Below, in pieces: positions 11,730 through 22,511 of a DNA stretch of 64,000 nucleotides (positions are counted from its first letter, which is position 1; each line of letters begins with the position of its first letter). Location: positions 24,159,154 to 24,223,153 of the forward strand of contig JASDDO010000028.1 of assembly GCA_030015575.1 (NCBI GenBank), given 5' to 3'. The stretch is from Agapanthus africanus. Taxonomy: Eukaryota > Streptophyta > Magnoliopsida > Asparagales > Amaryllidaceae. The position numbers were made by a program, and so were the translations under genes. A model generated the notes under the pieces. It was not told the origin of the DNA and searched no databases. It worked only from the letters and a program-made list of their open reading frames with translations.

Positions 11730-14700
11730 ATGTCTTTCGATGCTACGTTTCCATTCGTCCGTTCAGAGGGAGGATTCCCTAAGGCACCTGTGGACCGGGA
11801 GGTTCTCGTACTCATCAAAGACTACGACCCGGAACACAAAAATCTTCACTTGTGGGGTAGATGGTACGACCAGATTATCAGAGGTCGTCAAAGCTTCTCT
11901 TGTGCGATGCCATCAGAGCCTATCTCGGCGATTCCGTATGCAGATGCACCCCCAGTGAACTATGCCGTGGAGGTTGTCAATTGGACTTCGGAGGGTCTTC
12001 TTCAACCTTCGATTGCCGCCGTACCCATACAGCCGCCGGCGGCTTTGGACATCCTGGGGCGGCTCATATGCCAGGGCGAGTCGTGCCGTTGGGGACAGCC
12101 CTACAATATCGGCCTAACTCCCCGTCATCCGGCCGGGTACTTGCAGTGGGCCCGGTACATCTTGTCGGCGAAGAAATCGCGGTTGTTAAAGCTCGGCTTA
12201 TACCCTGCGGTCTACGCTTCACTATTCTAGTATTCTGCACCTCCCACATGGTGGATTAAGGCGTTCTTGGAGCAGTGGAACATCTCTACTCATACCTTCC
12301 TTCTACTGGACAGAGAGGTCTCCATTTCCTTGAAAGAATTCGCCGAGGTTTCTGGTCTACCAGTCAGGGGGGAGCACTACGAGAAGCCGCTTCCTCCGGA
12401 TGAATACGTATTTGCCACCAAGCCAGTGGTGATGGGCCTCATGCCAGAGAATGCCATTCAGCACCAGTTCCCTAGTCTGATAAAGGTGATGAACATGTAC
12501 GAGAGCCTCTTCCTGGAATCCGGAGGCCGAGGAGTCAGTTTTGCGGACTTCATTGCCCGTTTTCTTCGCTCGGAGATTTTTTCACGACAAGGCGAAAAGT
12601 TTTCTAAGCTCGATGATCCCTTCGGCTTTGGGCCGGTACTGGAAACTGATCAGAAGGGCTTTTTTCTTCCTGATGCTGCGATCATCCCTTTGTCAGAAAT
12701 CGCTGCTCCGGACATTGACGAGGATGCTTTCTTTCTTGGGTTTCTTGGGCTATGGTTGAGCTGATTTGCGCTCCCTATGCATCCTCATTATATGAGGCCT
12801 TCCATCTTCTACCCCGCGCATCGCATGGTTTCCGAAATACAAGTGGCCATCGGGATCGCCGGGTTAGCCCATTTATACCATGGTCTTAGTGTAGCGGCGG
12901 ATACCACTGAGCCGGGGGTGCATCCTGCCAACTTCCCAATGCATTACTTCACTTCGTGGATGGAGATGCACGTGCTCGGGGTCTTTGGCATTCATAAGAG
13001 ACCTTCGTTTTACGAGAGATGCAAGTTCCCGCGAATTATGCGGCTGGTTGACGCTTCCATCGTGAGTCCGTCACAGCGGGAAGCTAGCGGCTTGCTCCTT
13101 CGTCCGCGCATGGTCGGAGATGGTATGTCTTTTACGGACAAAGTCCTGACGATTGGTCAGGAAACTTCCAAGACGGTGCTGGCATTGCACGACGTTTTTA
13201 AGGACGGGGCCTCCGTGTTGAAAACCCGGGAGATTCTCCATTTATATTCCATCAGGCCGGCTTTCTTGTATTCAGGCAAAATGATGCGGCACTATTCATG
13301 AGATACAACCCCCATCATTTTGCCCAGCAGCTGAGTTATAATCAGGGGGGCTGTCATGCCCCACTTCCCAGAGTACGCAAGATTGGGCACGTGACATAGC
13401 CAACCATGCTACCTGTGGGTAGGAAGTATCCATCCACAGTCACATTACGGCTGTAGAGATATCAAGAACAAGATAAATAAACTAATCTAACACATGTCCA
13501 AATCCATAATAACAAGAGTCAATGAACTATAAGTGCGGAAGCAAATGATCCAATACAATAAATAAATAGTACGTCCCATAATGCGGGCTCACATCTGGAA
13601 ATGAAATGAAATAAATAAACTAATCACTATGGAACTCACAGATCAGCCTGCTGGCTGAAGTACTCCTGCTCGGTCATCGACAGTGGTAAAGAATCTGGGC
13701 CATGCAAAACCCAGACGTCAGCGCGTCATGTCAACCAGTAATATAATATGAACATGGTAATAAGCAATGCAGGGATGAACATGAATAAAACAATAATATG
13801 AAATAACAGTGCAGGGTAGTGTGCAGTGGGTAGCTATACTGTTCTATCGGGTTTCTATTCTAAAGTCTTTGAAATCAATTGATGACTCGTCGATATAACT
13901 CAATAGTATCCCGTGCATGCCCGGGACCACGGTCAAGACCCTCGGGGCTGAATCCGAGACGTGCCGCTAGGCAGTAATAGGTAGCAGGATGGACGAGTGA
14001 TGTCAGCATCATCACTCCCGGACTGGCCAAGCCCGTAAGACTGATCAGAACAGGTATCGAACTGTTGAGTTACAAGTCGGTTTCACCTTTGATTTCCCCA
14101 TACCCCCAAGTTATGTATGTCGGGTCAGGTATTCAGTAATCAAGAACTAATGCCAACACAGGATCAGGTAAAAGCAGGTTTGTCTGGATAGACAACAGGA
14201 ATGGTCCATGAGGACCCCAAGTCAGGTTTGTTGGCATTAGGCATGAGATCAGGTAACAAGTCAGGTCATGGTACAACAGGTTGAGTTGGTAGTAAAGGGT
14301 ACCATGTCCGGTGCATCGGTATGTATATATATGTCATGTGTAGCAAGTTCAGGTCAATATGTAATGCAATCGAAGGGGTGCTCATAACAGGTATAGAATC
14401 GAATAAGGAATAACAGCAGGAAATAAAGTAAACAACAATAACAGTTCATTTAATCACAATGGTGCATTAATATGGTGCAATTGTATTATCATATTAACAG
14501 GTTCGAGCACCCTTGGGGTGCAATAATCACGAGGTAGTGCAATATCAATAACAGAAAGTAATGAAGCTATATGGGTACGATTATCGTCCTTTAAATAGCA
14601 AAATGATTAACTGGTAGTTTTGTTATTAGGGTTACAGTGGCAAAATACGGTTTAGGTGGCAGTATCATGATATATATCATATTTCGTCCAAATGAGAAAA

Positions 14701-17700
14701 GTAACAACCCTAGTTAATCTCTGCAGGTTTTATGAGTCAAGCACACTTAATTAGTATAACATAGCATGTAGCAAGTAATACTTGCCTCGACGGGTCGCGA
14801 GCGGGAATGCGGAACTGCTCATGTCTGCGGATACGTCGCGATGTGTGCCCGGTACACGGAACGGATCCAAATCACGCACAGCGTGATCACGCAAGTAAGG
14901 TACATCCATTAGGTCGTCTGGATTGTCGACCTCAAGCACGGCTCTAGCGATGGATCTTTGATGCACTGCCTCTCAACCGTCAAAGCCTTTTTGGCATAGT
15001 CCTCTCCCTTTTCCAATTCAGATAAGGCAATCATGTGTGCAGTTTGTTCCCACTTAAAATTTTTCTCAACTTCTGACTGCGCCTATCTTTATTTCCTCAC
15101 CTTCAGAAATCCACTTCTCCTTATCAATAAGAAGAAGGCCCATATGCTATTGGTAATCATGAAGCCCGGCCTCGAGTTCTTGAATCCTTTTGGAAAGCGC
15201 TTCTCTATCCTTCCTTCTCATCTCAGACTCATCCACAGCCCCACGTCCTTAAACCTCTCCCCAACCTCGGATTCTCCTACTTCAGCGCCACTCTCATCGC
15301 CCAAAGCCACCGCCTTGCTCTTTAACTTCTCGATGCTGAAAACCCTAGGGCTTCGAGGGTTGGATGAGGTCAAGAACTTGCTCTTTCGATCCATGGGTAA
15401 TGGGAATGGGGACACCCATTTCCCGTGACTAAACATCGTCGCTGATTCGTTAGAAGAAGAAGAGAGGTTGGGAAGGTGAGGTGAAAGCAAGAGGTGAGGA
15501 GTCGAGAATAGGAGGAGGTGGTGACGGCGAGGGACGAGCGCCGGCGGCGAGGCAGGCGTGGTCCAGGTGGCTGAAGGGGTCGGTTTAATCGGGTGTGCAG
15601 GTAAGGGTCTCGTTGGAGGTGAGGGAAGAGGGAGGATGATGGTTGCGAGGTCGTGGGGAGGTCGGCGGCGAGGCTGCGGCGGCTAGGGTTGCGACGAGGC
15701 TTCGTGGTGGTTCGTGGGTTTCTGCAGGACGAGGATGAAGGAACAGTGAAAATATAAGGGTAGAGAGAGAGAGAGAAATAGAGAGAGGGAATAGAGAGAG
15801 GGAATATAGAGAGAGATTATAGAGACAGAGAGAGAGATGCTGGCCCACGGGAACAGCCTCGCGATTGGCTGAGGCGTGGGAAGGAAGAAATTTAAAAAGA
15901 TTTCTAAATATTTAAGTTAACTGTAAGATCTGTGAATATATTATGGTTTAATATATTTTATTAATTCAGGATTTTGGCGCTAAATGAAACATTTCCAAAT
16001 TGCGTCCGTGTTGCGCCCAAATATTTGAAATTCAAATAATAGGATTTTAAGCGAGTTCCAAACTTTAAAATGAGATGTCTTACGATTAAAATGAATGCCC
16101 CCAAGTCGGACACTTGCACGCGCGCGTAGCCGTCCAAACTCACCCGTTTCACCGAACGGGATGAAAACTCGACGCGCGGACGCTACCACGCGGCTCGGGG
16201 TGACGAGTAGGCCAATATGGATATTTTTAATTTCATTTTAGGTGTTAAAATTTGTTATAGACAAAAATGACTTAGCCGGTTAAAATTTTGCAACAAGCAC
16301 CAAACAAGCAAGACAAATGAAATGAGCAATGTCTAACACTCAACCAGTAACAGAATAGTATTATTGGGCTCGGGTGTTACAGGGGCCCGCTGAAGGCTTT
16401 CTTGGTAGAACCCGCTGCCACCAGAGAGGGAATGCGGGATGCGCTGCATCACTTCATGCGCTTGAATACGGGCTCTCACTTCTTTATCAGTGAGCCGAGT
16501 TGTGTCCGAGGGCCCTCAACGTACACGTGGCCTGGTATCACCACGCAATGGGTGCTGTTATCAGGGAAGAGAGGCGGCTGCTGCTCGATCGCAAGAGTGC
16601 GCCCCCTGCCGGCGATCGCAACGTCGCTTTGAAGCGACGGACCACTATCCCCCCTCCGCTAAGAAAGGTCGCTGTAGTTGAGCCTCCACGTGTGCTAAGC
16701 CCTACGCGCGGGTTTCCCCGTGCTCCTGTAGAGACGGTGGATGTACCATCGGTGCCCCGTGCTCCCACGAAGACGGTAAATGTAGCTTCTCCCGATTCTA
16801 GCATGGGCTCAGATATCGGGACTCGTCGCCCCAAAATGCCCACTAAGCGCAAGCTGGTGCTGGCTGCGACCGGAGCTCACTCACAGAAGAAGAAGAAGAA
16901 ATTGATCCTTTCAGTCGACGTTGTACTTGGCCAGGAACCTCACTCTCTTTAAGGCGAGGGTTTGAGCGAGTATGGGACAAACGAAGGCTTATTCATGCCG
17001 CCGGATGATACTAATCTGGCGGCTGCCATTGTAGCCTCTGAGCAATTGGCAAGCCATGAAGCGGGACTGGCTATCCTCGCGCGATCAGGTAACCATTAAT
17101 TGTATCTTTCGTCATTGCATCATATTTTTGTCATCATGTTTTGACTGACACTTTTCCTTCTTTAACAGGTATTTCCACTGAAGAAGCTCTCGCAGCTTCT
17201 CTCAAGACTTTTGAGGAAGAGGAAGGACTTCGAGCATCCTTAGGCATTGGTATGCTTCGGTTTATCGTGTCTCCACTCCCATTTTTTTTATAGGTGATCT
17301 GACCCCGCTTTATCTTATCACAGGGACCACAATGCCTATCCCGCAAGATGATGCGGAGATTCTTCCAGGGCCAGCCACCGGAGTCCCGGTCTCTTCGGCA
17401 CTGCCGAAAGAGGCCTTACTCAAACAACCGATGACGGAAGCCCTGACGGCTCCAGAGGTAACCCTTGGTGCGGACGATGACGTCATGTTGATGGAGGCGT
17501 CTAGAAGGTCTGATTTGACGGCTCGGGCGGAAAGGATGCCCCGAATGCACGCGGCAAGGGAGCATAGTGCTGCCTTAGCCGCGCGTGCGGGTTCGAGCAC
17601 CGCTACCCCTGCCCCTACTCCTTCGGAGGAATCCCCGGCTGCCTTGTCCACTGCCTATAGACGGGCAGCGTGTGCGGCTCGGGAAGCAAACAGAAGATCA

Positions 17701-19489
17701 ACTTAAGGTAATGTAACATGGGGTTCCGTTGTCAAAGTTATAACTACCAATTCTCATATATCTTATCTTGCAGGGCCGAGTCTTACCGAAGAAGTGGCGG
17801 CGACCGCTGAACCTGGGGTAGCGGTAGAGGAGGTAGCCGCGATTGCCGAACCCGAGGCGGCAGTAGGCGAGATGGCTGCGATCGCCGAACTCGAGGTAGC
17901 GGCATGTGAGACAGTCACGATCGTCGAGCCTGAGATTGCGGTAGGTGAGATGACCACCATTGCCGAGCCCGAGGTAGCGATGAGTGAGATAGCCACAATT
18001 GCTGAGCCTGAGGTGGCCGCTCCCTCTCAAGAGTCGGGCACCGCCCCGATCATTGTTTTTTCCACCTGCGGCTCATTGCCATCTCCTGGCGTCGCAAGCG
18101 TTACGACGGCTCTCGTAGAGTTAGGGGATGAGGCGACGGGAGGTGAAACCATCCCGATGGAGGAGGGAGAAGCCGTCGCTGTATCAAGTGACGCCCTCAT
18201 CGCGGTTCCGACCGGCGACTCACCAGGTAGATCTTGGGTCGTTACTTTTCTCTTTATTCTGCAATCCTTTTCAATCTTTCCTGACAGTATTTATCTTGTT
18301 TCTAATACAGGTGCGACGAGCGCTGAGGTCGTGCTACCCAAGGCAACGCCATCGGTTACCGTTTTGACGGTGACTCCTCCTCTACCTCCTCTCGCACCGT
18401 CTCAAATGTTGGAAGGTACGGATTTGTGACCCGTCAGTCTTACTTCTAACATTACATTACTGTGTCTTTGCAAGAGTCCTTTTTTACCACCTGTACCAGG
18501 TGTTGCACCCACACTTCTCCTTCCTGTCAGAGATTAGTCCGTCTGGTGGTGTCGGTGAGTATCTTTTCTAAACGACGTCCTCTCTTTAACGGGCAGTCAC
18601 GTTATTGCTAATCCCTCTTTGTATTGCTTGCATCCTTACAAATCGAAGGCGGGGAAGCGGCTATCGTTGCGCCACCAGTACTCTTAGCTCTGCCCCCTGT
18701 TACAGCCGGTATAGTATACTTTATTTTTCGTGTATTTTCTTTATTTCCTGAGGCGACATCTGACTATGATCTATTTTGCAGCAATCACATCGACTCCAAC
18801 CCCGTTCGAGTCTCGCATTATGATGCCGACAGGGCCCTTTTCCAGACGTCCATCCTCAAAAGGTGTTGTGACCAGTCTGCGTATACTGAGCGAATACGTC
18901 GAGAAGCTTGACGCGGAGGTTCCTACATCTGCCGCAGATTTCGCTGCCGAGGTCAATCCAATGCCGGCGATGCTTGTGAACTTCCATAATGAAGGCGTCG
19001 TCGAGTTTTGGGTTAATCATTACAGGAAGATTGAGGCCTGCCTGCATGAGCTTGAGCTTAGGCGTCTTGCTCCTGAAATTCTGGCCGGGAACTCCCAGCG
19101 GGCTGCGTGGGTTGAGCAAAGTGCCATGTTCCTTCATCATTTCGAACAAGAGGTGATCCTCAAGCAAAAGGAACGTGAGGCGACTTCCGCTGAGTCTGTC
19201 CAACTGCGTGCCCAGGTCAAAACGAATGCTGCGCAGCTGAACTCTATATTTGAAAGCCTTCAACGATGTATTTCCGACGGGCTGGTGCTGAGGAAGAAGC
19301 TTGACTTTACTGAACAGGTCGCGCAGTCAGGGGGCTGTTCAGCAAGAAATTGATGAGAAACTTTCATCCTGTCTGCAACAACGAGCCCGAGTTGAAGCGG
19401 AGCTGGCTGGGGCGGCTGACCTCGAAAAGGAGTTGAGAGGAGTGCGCGAGCAACTGGCTGACTTATTGAAAACGCCTCCTTCTCAGTAG
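11730..19489 (+). pseudogene. Antisense PMD gene of element C, decayed and interrupted by solo LTR G
   Basis: This is the homologue of the intact gene at 49196-54024. Exon 1 is 11730-13351, then resumes at about 16387 and ends at 17088; further exons are 17169-17249, 17324-17707, 17774-18226, 18311-18415, 18474-18554, 18634-18708 and 18782-19489. Each internal exon is a multiple of three. The PMD signature is visible (AFLEQWNISTHTF, REVSISLKEFAEVSGLPV). Breaks: in-frame stops near 12228 (Gln in B) and 12762 (Trp in B), a frameshift near 13280, a stop in the last codon of exon 3 (17704-17706), mutated acceptors before exons 6 and 7, and a frameshift near 19320. Exon 4 (17800-18015) carries a repeated element of about 15 residues, IAEPEVA-like. 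The C-terminus is coiled coil as in B. Exon borders are inferred from homology and splice dinucleotides. Confidence 0.85.
13352..16381 (-). mobile_element. Solo LTR G of the F chromovirus family, TSD GGGGC
   Basis: It begins TGTCATGCCCC and ends GGGTGTTACA, like LTR F, and is flanked by identical five-base duplications GGGGC at 13347-13351 and 16382-16386. Removing it and one duplication restores the reading order of the PMD exon as in B. No internal coding sequence is present, so this is a solo LTR left by LTR-LTR recombination. It contains a CT/GA-rich tract near 15740-15840. Open frames at 15033-15848 are not conserved with anything recognised and are not called. Confidence 0.92.
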
Positions 19490-19587
19490 CTGCCTTTGCA
19501 TCAATTAAACACTTGTAATCTTTTGAATAGCATGTATCCATTTTTTATTCTTTTATATGATGTATCATGTATTCAATTGAGTTCATG

Positions 19588-19593
19588 AATAAA
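19588..19593 (+). terminator. Poly(A) signal of the C antisense gene
   Basis: AATAAA about 100 bases after the TAG at 19487-19489, in the context TTCATGAATAAAGACAC. It matches the site after gene B (54116-54121) and, on the other strand, the one in A (42222-42227). Confidence 0.65.
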
Positions 19594-19763
19594 GACACAT
19601 TTTTCTTATCTCCCACTGTCGTTTTCTTCTCTTTGCTGTGTTGTTGGTATGTTACTCTGGCAAGTGTGGCCTGTAGATAATAAAGAACGTTTCATCTTGA
19701 ACACTCCGAGAGGCAGTGATGGCTTAGGAAGCAGGTTCAGATCTGCTACTTAAGACTTTTCAA

Positions 19764-19936
19764 CTTCATGAGCCGTAAGGGTGCTCATGAAGACTTTTCA
19801 CCCTACGAGTCGTGAGGATCTCGTAAGTGTAATTTCTCCTTAGAAATCGTGAGGATTCCTAAGTGTGTTTTCCCTTATAAGTCATAAGGATCTTATAAGA
19901 GAGTTTTCTTCCTTACGAATCGAGAGGACCCGTAAG
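19764..19936. repeat. Covarying hairpin array, block C1
   Basis: Five successive hairpins of about 25 bases. Examples are CTTCATGAGC...GCTCATGAAG (19764-19792, perfect 10-base arms) and CTTATAAG...CTTATAAG (19874-19899). Loops are variants of CGTGAGGA and spacers are TTTTCTCC-like. See the matching finding. Confidence 0.85.
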
Positions 19937-19983
19937 TGTTTTAATGAGATTGACGGTATCCGCATTTCACGGCGTCATTGGGT

Positions 19984-20650
19984 GATGTATTCCTGAGGCG
20001 GGGTCATGTAGATGACGTATTTCCCCGACGGGGTCATGTGGATGACGTATTTCCAAAACGGGGTCATGTGGATGACGTATTTCCGAGACGGGGTCTTGTT
20101 GATGACGTATTTCCGAGACGGGGTCATGTGGATGACGTATTTCCGAGACGGGGTCATGTGGATGACGTATTTCCGAGACGGGGCCATGTGGATGACGTAT
20201 TTCCGAGACGGGGTCATGTGGATGACGTATTTCCGAGACGGGATCATGTTGATGACGTATTTCTGAGACGGGGTCATGTGGATGACGTATTTCCGAGACG
20301 GGGTCATGTGGATCACGTATTTCCGAGACGGGGTCATGTGGATGACGTATTTCCGAAACGGGGTCATGTTGATGACGTATTTCCGCGACGGGGTCATGTG
20401 GATGACGTATTTCCGAAACGGGGTCATGTGGATGACGTATTTCCGCGACGGGGTCATATTGATGACGTATTTCCGAGACGGGGTCATGCGGATGACGTAT
20501 TTCCGAGACGGGGTCATGCGGACGACGTATTTCCGAGACGAGGTCATGCGGATGACGTATTTCCAAGACGGGGTCATGTGGATGACGTATTTCCGAGACG
20601 GGGTCATGTGGATGACGTATTTCCGAAACAGGGTTATGTTGATGACGTAT
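19984..20650. repeat. 30-base minisatellite, about 22 copies (element C spacer)
   Basis: Units start every 30 bases (20011, 20041 ... 20641) with GATGACGTATTTCCGAGACG as the core and GGGTCATGTG as the remainder. ATGAC and GTCAT make each unit a potential hairpin. The unit is ten codons long and stays open in the direction of the antisense gene (DDVFPRRGHV repeated) as well as in other frames. I regard the translation as a by-product of a stop-free short unit. Confidence 0.95.
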
Positions 20651-21082
20651 TATCTGTTGTAATGAGACGAATATCGAAGTGCTCTCCAGGTTGTCTGGGA
20701 ACCATCAAGATTTGGAGTAGGGGCTTTGCCGTAGCTCCAGGGTTGATTGCAGCGTCTGAATCCTGCTGGAATGGGGAGGAACGCCGTTGATGATCTCTAG
20801 GCTATCTCTGAACCGTCGAGATTTGGCTTTGTTTTCTGATGGAGCCTGGGGAGGGAAAGTGTGATTCCTTCTTTGTTTGTGCCCCTGGATTGTATATAGG
20901 GATTAATGTGATATCGCCTGTAGGGCATAAATTTCATTTTATTTTATTTCTTTCCACGATACTCTATCATTTCAGCTTTTATATTGCGAAGGTCACGATT
21001 GCCCAATCATTTCGGCTATTTTTCGCGGTGCCCAATCATTTCGGCTATTTATTTTATTTTTACTCCCTGGTTTTTATTGCGA
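20651..21082. other. Spacer of element C without recognisable gene
   Basis: Non-coding. It contains a GGATTGTATATAGGGATTAA module near 20888-20907 that recurs at 21718, 55849 and 56572 and, in diverged form, inside the LTRs (46187). T-rich sequence with CCAATCATTTCGGCTATTTT repeats begins at its right end. Confidence 0.7.
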
Positions 21083-21305
21083 GTTGCCCAATCATTTCGG
21101 CTATTTTGCACGCGTACATTTTTTTTACTTGCTGATTTTGTTGCAAGTTGCCCCATCATTTCGGCTATTTTGCATGCATACATTTTTTTACTTGCTGATT
21201 TTGTTGCAAGTTGCCCCATCATTTCGGCTATTTTGTATGCATACATTTTTTTACTTGCTGATTTTGTTGCAAGTCGCCCCATCATTTAGGCTATTTCGTA
21301 TGCAT
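21083..21305. repeat. 63-64-base tandem repeat, about four copies (element C)
   Basis: Units begin GTTGCCCCATCATTTCGGCT at 21083, 21147, 21210 and 21273 and are nearly identical. Single or partial copies occur in B (about 55970-56140) and, inverted, in A (40313-40350), so the unit is ancestral and was amplified in C. Confidence 0.9.
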
Positions 21306-21474
21306 GTGTGGCTCGCTAGCTTCTCGCTGTAAGTCTGGAATCAGATACCGATTTCGGCATCAGCACTGCTACAAATAGAATATTGCCAGGAGCGAATCAT
21401 CATTTGCCTCGGTCGATGTCGAACAAAAGTGGCTTAGCGAACAGGGTTAGAATCCTGTCGACTAAGGCTTTTGA

Positions 21475-21993
21475 CTTTATGAGCCGTAAGGGTCTCATAA
21501 AGGTTTTTCTCCTTGCGAGTCGTGAGGATCTCGTATGTGCGTTTTCTCCTTAAGAATCGTGAGGATTCCTAAGTGTATGGCTTCTCGTAAGTCGTAAGGA
21601 TCTTACAAGAGTATTTTCTCCTCATAAGTCGAGAGGGCTTATAAGGGGGTTCACCGTGCAAACATATCCCTAGTCACGGATGAGACTTTGTTAGGGAAAT
21701 GTTTATTCGTGCCCGTGGATTGTATACAAGGGTCAATACTGAACCGCTTGTAGGGCAGTGTTGGAGGTTGTGGTGGTTGCTTAAGAACAGATTTAGATCC
21801 CTGTAGCTTAAGACTTTCAAATCTTATGAGCCGTGAGGGTCTCACAAGAGGGTTCACCTTACGAGTCGTGAGGATCTCGCAAGTGTAATTTCTCCCTAGG
21901 GATCGTGGGGATCCCTAAGTGTGTTGCTCCCTTATGAGTCGTAAGGATCTCACGAAGGTGGTTTCTCCCCACAAGGTCGAGAGGACCTTGCAA
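21475..21993. repeat. Covarying hairpin arrays, blocks C2 and C3
   Basis: Two further blocks (21475-21645 and 21822-21993) have the same hairpin order as block C1: an ATGAG-type stem, an ACGAG-type, an AGGAT-type, a GTAAG/ATGAG-type and a closing one with a CGAGAGG loop. They flank a 175-base spacer containing CGTGGATTGTATACAAGGGT. Confidence 0.85.
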
Positions 21994-22009
21994 GTGTCTT
22001 TTAACGAGA

Positions 22010-22262
22010 TTGCACCCTTTCGGGTTTTCACAAAACTCACCGGTAGCCCTGCTGTTTTTACTCACAGAGCCCTTTCGGGTTTTCATCCGTGCCCTTTTTG
22101 CTTATGGACATACCGTTTTCTTTTACTTTTTCTCTTTTTTTTTTATTTTAACGAGGTTGTGACCTTTCGGGTTTTCACAAAACTCGCCGGTAGCCCTGCT
22201 ATTTTTACTCACGGAGCCCTTTCAGGTTTTCATCCGTGCCCTTTTTTGCTTATGGACATACC
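22010..22262. repeat. Direct duplication of about 130 bases (element C)
   Basis: A segment with TTTCGGGTTTTCACAAAACT and GCCCTTTCGGGTTTTCATCC, followed by a T-rich run, occurs at about 22010-22140 and again at 22150-22262. The same segment occurs once in A (39480-39580, inverted) and once in B (56870-56960). Confidence 0.85.
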
Positions 22263-22344
22263 GTTTTTTTTTATTCTCTTTTTTTTGTATCAGTTTTGGG
22301 ATGCTGTAACCCACGGTAGTTTATCGACGTCTTGATCAACAGAT

Positions 22345-22425
22345 AGTTTTAGGACATAGTGGTCCATTGTTAGTTTAAGGAAGTTTCGGTCCGTTGTTAG
22401 TTTAAGGACGTTTCGGTCCATTAGC
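22345..22425. repeat. GGAC hairpin repeats beside pol (element C)
   Basis: Three units of TTTAAGGACGTTTCGGTCC type just downstream of the pol stop, the position where A has eleven units. Confidence 0.8.
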
Positions 22426-22511
22426 CGGCTACTACTTATAGAGTTTGGGCTTAGAAAGATAGCGAGCGAACATAGTCGTCGTCATCTATTATTGACCTAG
22501 GCCGTGACTCG

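Noticed and set aside
15033-15848. Possible gene in solo LTR G
   Set aside because: Inside a bounded solo LTR with target-site duplication; no conserved domain, frames not shared with LTR F.
19964-20652. CRISPR array
   Set aside because: Regular 30-base direct repeats, but no unique spacers, and the context is a plant retrotransposon.
19978-20790. Long open frames (200-270 codons, both strands) over the 30-base repeat
   Set aside because: They arise because the unit is ten codons long and lacks stops in several frames; composition is purely repetitive and no start, promoter or conservation supports a protein.
20984-21332. Membrane-protein-like frames over the 63-base repeat
   Set aside because: T-rich tandem repeat gives hydrophobic translations in several frames; no support as a gene.
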